From Betaproteobacteria bacterium (GTDB taxonomy: Bacteria; Pseudomonadota; Gammaproteobacteria; Burkholderiales; Burkholderiaceae_C), in the NCBI GenBank assembly GCA_947453725.1, contig CANGHH010000018.1, positions 25,797 through 89,796 on the forward strand: a stretch of 64,000 bases of DNA, given 5' to 3'. The notes beneath the pieces are model-generated. The model was not told the origin of the DNA, made no database searches, and saw only the letters and a program-made list of their open reading frames with translations. Each line of letters opens with the position of its first letter. The first letter of the stretch is position 1. A program made the position numbers and the translations under genes. This document shows positions 57,655-64,000 of this stretch, piece by piece.

Positions 57655-58608
57655 TCAAGCGGCTTCGGCCGGGATGGCGTAGGGCAGGGTGCCCAGCGTC
57701 AACAGCGGTCCGCCCGCGGCACCGGCGTGCAGCGTGCCGCTGTCCAGCGCTGCGACCTTCAGTTCGACCAGCGCGACCGGCGTGCCGTCCGCCGCCCGGC
57801 CGGCCAGCACGACCATGCCGGCGGGCTGCTCGGCGTCGGCGCTGTGGAAGATCTCCTGGCCGGGCAGCAGATCGGTGGCGGCCGTGACGGCATAGGCCCG
57901 CCGCTTCAACGTGCCCCGGTACTGGCTGCGGGCGACGATTTCCTGCCCCGGATAGCAGCCCTTCTGGAAGTTGACCCCGCCGACCAGTTCGAGGTTGACC
58001 ATCTGCGGCACGAACTGTTCGGCCGTCGCGGCGACGACACGCGCCACGCCGCTCTGCACTTCCAGGGCCGCCCAGCTGGCAGCGTCGAGCGCCGGCAAGG
58101 CGGGCGGCTCGACACCGGCGCCGAGGTAGCGGGCGCTGACGGCGCCGTCGCTCGCCAGGGCATCCGGCAGGCGCAGCCAGACACCCTGGCCGGGCGCGCT
58201 GCTCTGCCACGCGGCCGTCGGCAGATCGACGCCGGCCAGCGGCCCGACCAGCCCCCATAGCGGCAGTTCGGCGCTGGCGTCGCTGAGCTTGCACTTGGCG
58301 CGCATCACGAACATCGAAAGCCGCTTCAGCACGGTCGGCAGCAGGTCGGCGCTGCAGGCCAGCAGCACCTCGTCGGCGCTGCCCGACCAGATCACGAAGG
58401 TGGCCAGCAGGCGACCTTTCGCCGAGCAGTAGCCGGCCAGCCGCGCGGTGCCGGGCTGCAGGTGTTCGACGTCCTGCGTCAGCTGGCCGTGCAGGAATTT
58501 GCGGGCGTCCTCGCCCTGTGCGCGGATCACGCCCCAGTCGGTCAGACGCAGGGCGCCGCGGAGCGCGGGGGCGGTGCTGGCAGGCAAGGCGGGCAGGGCT
58601 GGGTTCAT
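57655..58608 (-). CDS. ygfZ: Folate-binding YgfZ family protein (tRNA-modifying/Fe-S cluster maturation)
   Basis: A 317-residue folate-dependent protein. The family fingerprint KGCYPGQEIVARSQYRG is complete, including the conserved cysteine, and the N-terminal QGEDARKFLHGQLTQDVEHL is the typical T-protein-like start. YgfZ (IbaG/CAF17-like) helps assemble or repair 4Fe-4S enzymes such as MiaB. ATG 58608 is chosen (MNPALPALPAST); the upstream frame enters the divergent mltG gene. The start-to-start gap to mltG is 22 bp, so the two share a promoter region. Confidence 0.92.
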   Translation of the reverse strand: MNPALPALPASTAPALRGALRLTDWGVIRAQGEDARKFLHGQLTQDVEHLQPGTARLAGYCSAKGRLLATFVIWSGSADEVLLACSADLLPTVLKRLSMFVMRAKCKLSDASAELPLWGLVGPLAGVDLPTAAWQSSAPGQGVWLRLPDALASDGAVSARYLGAGVEPPALPALDAASWAALEVQSGVARVVAATAEQFVPQMVNLELVGGVNFQKGCYPGQEIVARSQYRGTLKRRAYAVTAATDLLPGQEIFHSADAEQPAGMVVLAGRAADGTPVALVELKVAALDSGTLHAGAAGGPLLTLGTLPYAIPAEAA

Positions 58609-58630
58609 CGCCCCATTATCATCAGCCGCC

Positions 58631-59662
58631 ATGGCGCGTCGTGCTTCGGAGTCGGGTGGGGTGGTGGTGGCGCTGGGCGCCTGGCTGCTCGCTGCGGCCG
58701 TCCTGGTGGCGGGCTTGGCGGCGGGCCTGGCCTGGTGGTGGGTCGAGCGGCCCCTGCCGCTGGCCGGCGCGACGGCCGAGCTGTCGATCGAAACCGGCAC
58801 CACGCCGCGCGACATCGCACTGGCCTGGGTGCAGGCCGGCGTGCAATCCCCGCCCGCGCTGCTCTACGCCTGGTTCCGCGTCTCGGGGCAGGCCCGGCGG
58901 ATCCGCGCCGGCAGCTACGAAATCGACGCCGGCACCTCGCCGCGCCGCCTGCTGGCCAAGATGGTGCAGGGCGACGAAGCGCTGGAGCATGTGCGGTTCA
59001 TCGAAGGCTGGACGCTGCGCCAGTTGCGCGCTGAGCTGGCCCGCTCGCCGTCTCTGAAGCCGGCCAGCGCGGGCCTGTCCGACGCCGAATTGATGGCCTT
59101 GCTGGGCACGCCCGGCGTGGCCGGCGAGGGCCGCTTCTTCCCCGACACCTACGCCTACAGCCGCGGCGTCAGCGACCTCACGGTGCTGCAACGTGCGCAG
59201 CGCGCCATGCAGCAGCGGCTGGCGGCCGTGTGGGCCGAACGCGCCCCCGACACGCCGCTGAAATCGGCTGACGAGGCGCTGATCCTGGCCTCCATCGTCG
59301 AGAAGGAAACCGGCGCCGCTGGCGACCGCGGCCTGGTCGCCGGCGTCTTCACCAACCGCCTGCGCATCGGCATGCCGCTGCAGACCGACCCGACCGTGAT
59401 CTACGGCCTGGGCGCGGCTTTCGACGGCAATCTGCGCAAGCGCGACCTGCAGGCCGACACGCCTTTCAACACCTACACGCGCGGCGGCCTGCCGCCGACG
59501 CCGATCGCCCTGCCGGGGCTGGCCTCGCTGCGCGCGGCGGTGCGGCCCGACCCGACGAAGGCGCTGTACTTCGTGGCGCGCGGCGACGGCAGCAGCGTCT
59601 TCAGCGCCAGCCTGGCCGAACATAATCGCGCGGTGAACCAGTACCAGAGAGCCCAGCGGTGA
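58631..59662 (+). CDS. mltG: Endolytic murein transglycosylase
   Basis: A 343-residue inner-membrane enzyme (YceG) that cuts nascent peptidoglycan strands. One N-terminal membrane helix (GALAAAVL-type, ~12-35) is followed by a LysM-like region and the catalytic domain with the Glu in [24 protein letters not shown], and [21 protein letters not shown] 58631 directly precedes the membrane helix. The stop overlaps the tmk start (GTGA). First gene of mltG-tmk-holB-pilZ. Confidence 0.94.
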   Translation: MARRASESGGVVVALGAWLLAAAVLVAGLAAGLAWWWVERPLPLAGATAELSIETGTTPRDIALAWVQAGVQSPPALLYAWFRVSGQARRIRAGSYEIDAGTSPRRLLAKMVQGDEALEHVRFIEGWTLRQLRAELARSPSLKPASAGLSDAELMALLGTPGVAGEGRFFPDTYAYSRGVSDLTVLQRAQRAMQQRLAAVWAERAPDTPLKSADEALILASIVEKETGAAGDRGLVAGVFTNRLRIGMPLQTDPTVIYGLGAAFDGNLRKRDLQADTPFNTYTRGGLPPTPIALPGLASLRAAVRPDPTKALYFVARGDGSSVFSASLAEHNRAVNQYQRAQR

Positions 59663-60288
59663 CCGCGCTTCAGCAGGCAGGCCGCTTCATCACCTTCGAA
59701 GGCATCGACGGCGCCGGCAAGAGCTCGCACATCGAGGCGCTGGCGGCTTGGCTGCGCGGGCACGGCCACGAAGTCGTCGTCACGCGCGAGCCGGGCGGCA
59801 CGCCGCTGGCGGAACGCATCCGCGACCTGGTGCTGCACGCGCCGATGGACGCGCTGACCGAGGCGCTGCTGGTCTTCGCCGCGCGGCGCGACCACCTGCA
59901 GCAGCAGATCGAACCCGCGCTGGCCCGCGGTGCCACGGTGCTGTGCGACCGCTACACCGACGCCAGCTTCGCCTACCAGGGCGGCGGGCGCGGCTTTGCG
60001 CTGGACGTGCTGGTCCAGTTGGAAGCCTGGGTCCAGCAAGGCCGCCACCCCGACCTGACGCTGGTCTTCGAGGCCTCGCCGGTCACGGCCGCAACGCGCC
60101 GCGCAGCGGCCCGCGTCCCCGACCGTTTCGAGTCGCAGGACCTGGCCTTTTTCGAGCGCGTCAGCGCCGCCTACGCGCAGCGCGTGGCCCAGGCGCCGCA
60201 GCGCTACGTCCGGCTCGACGCCGAGCGCGACAAGGCTGCCGTCTGGACGCAGATCGAAGCCGCCGTCCGAGGACGCGGCTGGTGGTGA
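59659..60288 (+). CDS. tmk: Thymidylate kinase
   Basis: A 209-residue kinase making dTDP from dTMP. P-loop [16 protein letters not shown], the DRY motif in [18 protein letters not shown], and the LID region [19 protein letters not shown] are present. The start is GTG 59659 overlapping the mltG stop; the stop overlaps the holB start. Operon order mltG-tmk-holB is widely conserved. Confidence 0.96.
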   Translation: MTALQQAGRFITFEGIDGAGKSSHIEALAAWLRGHGHEVVVTREPGGTPLAERIRDLVLHAPMDALTEALLVFAARRDHLQQQIEPALARGATVLCDRYTDASFAYQGGGRGFALDVLVQLEAWVQQGRHPDLTLVFEASPVTAATRRAAARVPDRFESQDLAFFERVSAAYAQRVAQAPQRYVRLDAERDKAAVWTQIEAAVRGRGWW

Positions 60289-61409
60289 CGGGGGCGGCAG
60301 CGGTCGCTTCGGCCAGCGCTTCGGCCACTGCGCTGGTCGCCGACGAGCAGGGCGCGCTGCCGCTGCCCTGGCTGGCAGCGCCGCTGGCCGAGGCCCTGGC
60401 CTCGCAGCGCGGCCACGCCCTGCTGGTCCACGGCTCGCCCGGCGTCGGTGCGCTGCCCTACGCGCTGACGCTGGCCCAGGCCTGGCTGTGCGAAGACCAG
60501 GATGCCGCCCGACCGGCGGCCGGCCCTTGCGGGCGCTGCGCCTCTTGCCGCATGGTGCGCACCCACCTGCACCCCGACCTGCTGGTGCTGATGCCCGAAA
60601 CCCTGCGCCGCGCCTTCGAATGGCCGCTGGCCGACGACAAGCCCGACAGCGACGACGCCAAGCGCAAACCCAGCAAGCAGATCCGCATCACCGAGGTGCG
60701 CGGCCTGATCGATTGGTCGACGAAAACCAGCGCCCGCGGGCGCGGCAAGGTGGCCGTGGTCCACCCGGCCGATGCCCTGAACGTGCAGTCTGCCAACGCG
60801 CTGCTGAAAACGCTGGAAGAGCCGCCGGTCGGCACGCGCCTGCTGCTGACCACGGCAGACCCGGCGCAACTGCTGCCCACGGTGCGCAGCCGCTGCCAGC
60901 TGCAGGTGCTGGACGCCCCGCAAGCCCCGGTGGCGACGGCCTGGCTGGCCAGCCAGGGCCTGGCCGAGGCCGAGGTTCTGCTGGCTGCCTGCAGCGGCCG
61001 GCCGCTGGACGCGCTGGTGCTGGCGCAGGCCGGTGTCGAAGCCCGGATCTGGGCGGCGTTGCCGCGCGCCGTGGCCAACGGCCAGGCCGCGGCGATGGCC
61101 GGCTGGCCCGTTCCGCGGGTGCTGGACACGCTGCACAAGCTTTGCCATGACGCGATGGCGCTGGCCGCTGGTGGCGCGGGACGCTACTTTCCGGCTGGCA
61201 CGGTGCCGCGCGCGGGCCGCTTGCCGGCGCTGGCCGCCTGGTCGCGTGAACTGGACCGGGTGGCACGCCACGATGACCACCCATGGAACGAAGGCCTGCT
61301 CCTGGAAGCGCTGGTGCAACAGGGGGCCGCGGCCCTGCTGGCCGGGCCCGGCGCCGTAACGACCCGGGCCCCGGCTGCGGCGACCCGCTTGGATACACTG
61401 AAGCCATGA
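60285..61409 (+). CDS. holB: DNA polymerase III subunit delta'
   Basis: A 374-residue clamp-loader subunit. The degenerate P-loop [19 protein letters not shown] lacks the Walker lysine, as expected for delta'. The zinc cysteines lie in CGRCASCRM, and [20 protein letters not shown] plus [13 protein letters not shown] are typical. An insertion rich in Asp/Lys (near 120-130) makes it longer than E. coli HolB. The start is GTG 60285 or 60282, overlapping the tmk stop. The stop overlaps pilZ (ATGA). Confidence 0.93.
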   Translation: MTGAAAVASASASATALVADEQGALPLPWLAAPLAEALASQRGHALLVHGSPGVGALPYALTLAQAWLCEDQDAARPAAGPCGRCASCRMVRTHLHPDLLVLMPETLRRAFEWPLADDKPDSDDAKRKPSKQIRITEVRGLIDWSTKTSARGRGKVAVVHPADALNVQSANALLKTLEEPPVGTRLLLTTADPAQLLPTVRSRCQLQVLDAPQAPVATAWLASQGLAEAEVLLAACSGRPLDALVLAQAGVEARIWAALPRAVANGQAAAMAGWPVPRVLDTLHKLCHDAMALAAGGAGRYFPAGTVPRAGRLPALAAWSRELDRVARHDDHPWNEGLLLEALVQQGAAALLAGPGAVTTRAPAAATRLDTLKP

Positions 61410-61819
61410 ATGACCTTGTCCCGACCCAGGCAGGCGCCCTCGCGGCGCGCAGCACAGCCGTCGGCGCGGCCGGCAGCCCGGGTCGCCCCAGCGTCATCCA
61501 GCTGGTCTTTCGCGAGAAGGGTGCCCTCTACGCGGCCTACATCCCGCTGTTCGCCGACGGCGGTGTGTTCGTGCCGACGACGCGCGACTACCGGCTGGGC
61601 GAAGACCTCTACCTGCTGATGTCGCTGCCCGACGACCCGCAGCGTTTCCCGGTGGCTGGCAAGGTGGCCTGGATCACGCCGGCGAATGCGTCCGGCGGCC
61701 GCACGCAAGGGGTCGGCGTGCGCTTTCCGAACGACGACAAGTCGCGCCAGCTGAAGATCAAGATCGAGGAAGTGCTGGGCACCAGCATCCAGTCGGCCAA
61801 GCCGACGCAGACCCTTTGA
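61406..61819 (+). CDS. pilZ: Type IV pilus protein PilZ
   Basis: A 137-residue PilZ-domain protein. VIQLVFREKGALYAAYIPLF, GGVFVPTTRDYRLGEDLYLL, FPVAGKVAWITP and GVGVRFPNDD match the classical PilZ of type IV pilus assembly. The c-di-GMP motif RxxxR...(D/N)xSxxG is absent, as in that branch, so it is expected to work through PilB and FimX-type partners rather than bind the nucleotide. About 28 N-terminal residues precede the domain. Its place after holB and before tatD is the usual one. Confidence 0.92.
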   Translation: MNDLVPTQAGALAARSTAVGAAGSPGRPSVIQLVFREKGALYAAYIPLFADGGVFVPTTRDYRLGEDLYLLMSLPDDPQRFPVAGKVAWITPANASGGRTQGVGVRFPNDDKSRQLKIKIEEVLGTSIQSAKPTQTL

Positions 61820-61891
61820 CCTGCTGATGCCCTGATCGGTGCTGCGGTCCGCGCCGCGCCGGCACGGTGCCAGCCTGCTCCACCACGCGCC

Positions 61892-62707
61892 ATGTTTGTC
61901 GATTCCCACTGCCACCTGAACGACCCGTCACTGCGCGAGTGCCTGCCCGACATCCGCCGCGAGATGGTCGCCGCCCAGGTCGACCGCGCACTCTGCATCT
62001 GCACCACGCTCGAAGAGTTCGAGTCGGTGCACGCCCTGGCGCTGGACCACGACAACTTCTGGTGCACGGTGGGTGTGCACCCCGACAACGAAGGCGTGCA
62101 GGAACCGACGCTGGATGACCTGCTGGCGCGAGCCCGCTTGCCGCGGGTAGTGGCCATCGGCGAAACCGGGCTGGACTATTTCAGGCTGAACGGCCGCACT
62201 TTGGACGACATGGCCTGGCAGCGCGAGCGCTTTCGCGTGCACATCCGTGCGGCGCGGCAGACCGGCCTGCCCCTGGTCATCCACACCCGCAAGGCCAGTG
62301 CCGATACGCTGGCCATCCTGCGCGACGAAGGGCAGGGTGCGGTGCGCGGCGTCTTCCACTGTTTCACCGAGACGATGGACGTCGCGAAGGCGGCGGTCGA
62401 ACTGGGCTTTTACGTCTCGTTCTCGGGCATCCTGACCTTCAAGAACGCCCAGGACTTGCGCGAGGTGGCGCAGTGGCTGCCGCTGGAACGCTGCCTGATC
62501 GAGACCGACAGCCCCTACCTGGCGCCGCTGCCGCACCGCGGCAAGACCAACCAGCCGGCCTGGGTGGCCCATGTCGGCGCCCAGCTGGCGGCCCTCAAGG
62601 GGCTGGATGTGGCGACCGTTGCACAGGCCACGACGGCCAATTTCGAAACGCTGTTCGGTATCGGTCCAGCGTCCATCAGCGCCCCTCCGGTTCAGCAGTC
62701 GACATGA
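61892..62707 (+). CDS. tatD: TatD family metal-dependent DNase
   Basis: A 271-residue TIM-barrel hydrolase. The metal ligands are in FVDSHCHLND (HxH), IGETGLDYF (Glu), VIHTRKA and FHCFTE (His), and IETDSPYLAP (Asp). Members (YcfH/TatD) are 3'-5' DNases or deoxyribonucleases in DNA repair. It begins 72 bp after pilZ and overlaps the following ankyrin gene by four bases (ATGA). Confidence 0.94.
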   Translation: MFVDSHCHLNDPSLRECLPDIRREMVAAQVDRALCICTTLEEFESVHALALDHDNFWCTVGVHPDNEGVQEPTLDDLLARARLPRVVAIGETGLDYFRLNGRTLDDMAWQRERFRVHIRAARQTGLPLVIHTRKASADTLAILRDEGQGAVRGVFHCFTETMDVAKAAVELGFYVSFSGILTFKNAQDLREVAQWLPLERCLIETDSPYLAPLPHRGKTNQPAWVAHVGAQLAALKGLDVATVAQATTANFETLFGIGPASISAPPVQQST

Positions 62708-63339
62708 AGCAATGGTTGAGGTTTGCCCTCTATCTACTTGTCGTATCTGGTTTTTCCATCGCCAGAGCCGGATCCTACGAAGACTTCTTCCGGGCCGTCA
62801 ATGTCGACCATGCGGATGGCGTCCAGGCGCTGCTGGCGCGGGGCTTCGACCCCAACGCCGTCAGCGAACAAGGTCAGGTTGGCTTGTTCCTGGCCCTGCG
62901 TGACGGCTCGCCCAGGGTCGTCGAGGTCTTGCTGGCCGACCCGCGGACGCTGATCGACGCCGCCAATGCCAGTGGCGAAACGCCGCTGATGATGGCGGCC
63001 TTGCGCGGCCAAACCGAGTGGGCCGAACGCCTGCTGGACCGCGGCGCTCAACTCGGCCGCAGCGGCTGGAGCGCCTTGCATTACGCCGCCAGCGGGCCCG
63101 GCACCGCCGTGGTGGCGATGCTGCTGGCGCGTGGCGCCGCCATCGATGCGCCATCGCCCAATGGCTCCACGGCCTTGATGATGGCGGCTCGCTATGGCCC
63201 GGAAGAATCCGTGGACCTGCTGCTGGCCCGTGGCGCCAGCCTGGCAGCCAGGAACATCCAGGACCTGAACGCCGCCGATTTCGCCCGGCTGGGCGGCCGT
63301 GACAAGCTGGCAGTACGGCTGAACAAGGCCGCGCTTTGA
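62704..63339 (+). CDS. Secreted ankyrin-repeat protein coupled to tatD
   Basis: A 211-residue protein with an N-terminal signal peptide (FALYLLVVSGFSIARA) and about four ankyrin repeats, such as GETPLMMAALRGQTEWAERL and GSTALMMAARYGPEESVDLL. Translation is coupled to tatD by an ATGA overlap. In many beta- and gammaproteobacteria an ankyrin gene follows tatD at this spot. Export to the periplasm is inferred from the signal; the partner is unknown. A second such protein is at 9110-9763. Confidence 0.87.
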   Translation: MKQWLRFALYLLVVSGFSIARAGSYEDFFRAVNVDHADGVQALLARGFDPNAVSEQGQVGLFLALRDGSPRVVEVLLADPRTLIDAANASGETPLMMAALRGQTEWAERLLDRGAQLGRSGWSALHYAASGPGTAVVAMLLARGAAIDAPSPNGSTALMMAARYGPEESVDLLLARGASLAARNIQDLNAADFARLGGRDKLAVRLNKAAL

Positions 63340-63368
63340 CCGCCTGGACCGGGCGGTCGTCGCTTCGT

Positions 63369-63385
63369 GTCAGAAATCATCTGAC
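63369..63385. promoter_or_regulatory. Palindrome upstream of small gene
   Basis: GTCAGA-AATCA-TCTGAC is a perfect 6-bp inverted repeat with a 5-bp centre, 90 bp upstream of the small gene at 63475. It may be an operator or a short hairpin; no regulator can be named. Confidence 0.35.
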
Positions 63386-63474
63386 AAGGGGTTTGGCGCG
63401 GCGCCGACGCGACGGGTGCTTTTGGCAAGCCTAGAGTTGTCGATAGAGGTGGTGTCCCACCTTTGGAGCACGAC

Positions 63475-63672
63475 ATGGCTTACACCGCATCGCAACGCAA
63501 CCCCTTCATGCTGATGATGAACCCCGAGGTCGTCCTGGCGGCCATCGAGAAGTCCGAGCACCTGGCCCAGCTCAGCCGGCAGCAGTGCCGCCCGCTGGAC
63601 CGCATTCCCGCTGGCTCGCCGGAGGCCCTCGCGGAAGGCGACGCGCTCGACGAAGCCGAGAATGCCGACTAG
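63475..63672 (+). CDS. Small hypothetical protein (65 aa)
   Basis: A 65-residue protein with the core NPFMLMMNPEVVLAAIEKSE followed by HLAQLSRQQCRPLD; small proteins with this NPF-x-LMM-P...RxCRPLD pattern seem common in Burkholderiales but I cannot assign a function. ATG 63475 is chosen because GGAG lies seven bases upstream; the TTG 12 bp earlier would place the Shine-Dalgarno inside the gene. The C-terminal tail is acidic. It is followed by an 11-bp perfect hairpin. Confidence 0.68.
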   Translation: MAYTASQRNPFMLMMNPEVVLAAIEKSEHLAQLSRQQCRPLDRIPAGSPEALAEGDALDEAENAD

Positions 63673-63709
63673 GTGCATCTTCCAGCGCGGCGCCTGGCAA
63701 TCGGCCCGT

Positions 63710-63741
63710 AACGGGACAGCCCTTGAGGATGCTGTCCCGTT
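63710..63741. repeat. Perfect 11-bp inverted repeat
   Basis: AACGGGACAGC (63710-63720) and GCTGTCCCGTT (63731-63741) pair perfectly around a 10-base loop. There is no T run on either side, so it is at best a weak terminator for the small gene; it may also mark the flank of the insertion element that follows. Confidence 0.7.
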
Positions 63742-63784
63742 GCGACCTTTGAGGACCGCTCCTGTATTTTGCACGATGTATATT

Positions 63785-63965
63785 ATGTAAACTTCATTCA
63801 CCAGGAACGGAAGCCGGCAGCATGGGGTTGTGAGAACAAGCTTTCCCTGCCAACGAATGAAAGGGACTTCCCCGTCCCGAGCTATCCGCTGGAAGGCGGC
63901 AAACGGCAACGAGTGCCACGATGGGAAGTGCGAACTCTCATCAACTCACTCGACAAGGGGAAGTC
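63785..63965 (+). ncRNA. Non-coding leader of IS110-family element, candidate bridge (seek) RNA region
   Basis: About 180 bp of non-coding DNA precedes the transposase start. In the IS110 group the left-end non-coding region is transcribed into a structured bridge RNA that guides the recombinase. The stretch holds small hairpin possibilities, for example GGGAC-TTCCCC-GTCCC near 63863-63878. An AT-rich patch at about 63764-63800 could mark the element's edge or a promoter. The left boundary and RNA ends are not defined; this is inference from family architecture. Confidence 0.3.
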
Positions 63966-64000
63966 ATGGCCATTCTCACCGTTGGAATTGATACTGCCAA
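63966..64000 (+). mobile_element. IS110-family transposase, first codons (cut by window end)
   Basis: Only eleven complete codons are visible: MAILTVGIDTA, running on with AA, probably a lysine codon. The VGIDTAK-type start is characteristic of the RuvC-like DEDD domain of IS110 transposases, and the Asp is the first catalytic acidic residue. AAGGGG eight bases upstream is a good Shine-Dalgarno. The rest lies outside the window, so whether the element is intact is unknown. Confidence 0.6.

Overview
This 64 kb window is high-GC chromosomal DNA that is almost wholly coding. Gene content and order point to a betaproteobacterium of the order Burkholderiales, probably near Rubrivivax, Leptothrix, Roseateles or Methylibium. 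The evidence is lysC followed by tRNA-Ser, ribF-ileS-lspA, dnaX-ybaB-recR, mltG-tmk-holB-pilZ-tatD, a PEP-CTERM protein and many TTG/GTG starts. The placement is inferred from family resemblance; no rRNA gene is present to fix it.

Layout. 0-9 kb: the 3' part of aspartate kinase, tRNA-Ser(GCU) with its terminator, an EntS-like exporter, a nuclease-helicase fusion, the 4.5S SRP RNA, a divergent PurM-like protein and the dnaX-ybaB-recR recombination/replication operon. 9-13 kb: a secreted ankyrin protein and a periplasmic PQQ alcohol dehydrogenase carrying the lanthanide-type Asp-x-Asp signature, followed by a diheme cytochrome c. 13-26 kb: lspA, ileS and ribF; a small surface-glycan set (two GT4 glycosyltransferases, a methyltransferase, GDP-mannose dehydratase) with rsuA embedded; a pimC/pimD-like acyl-CoA dehydrogenase pair behind a palindromic operator; yajQ and murB.

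26-40 kb: a hybrid histidine kinase, a VC0807-type membrane protein, a 2-oxoglutarate dioxygenase translationally coupled to a threonine/serine dehydratase, an S10 peptidase, small housekeeping genes, a second EntS-like exporter, an acyl-CoA ligase, a DEDDh exonuclease and a CLC antiporter of the fluoride (CLC-F) type. 40.5-42 kb is a scar: a truncated two-partner-secretion adhesin and a truncated MipA/OmpV gene meet tail to tail, followed by a PEP-CTERM protein.

42-52 kb: dusA and a coupled mtnP-mtnA-aldolase operon that looks like the DHAP shunt for methylthioadenosine or 5'-deoxyadenosine salvage; an EamA permease; a polyamine-type ABC transporter lacking a binding-protein gene; an omega-amino acid:pyruvate aminotransferase whose 3' end is tandemly repeated; isocitrate lyase. 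52-64 kb: a GntR-controlled ABC transporter, an iron alcohol dehydrogenase, a thioesterase-GNAT fusion, ygfZ, mltG-tmk-holB-pilZ-tatD coupled to an ankyrin protein, and at the right edge the first codons of an IS110-family transposase with about 180 bp of leader that may encode a bridge RNA.

No CRISPR array, prophage or complete insertion sequence is visible.
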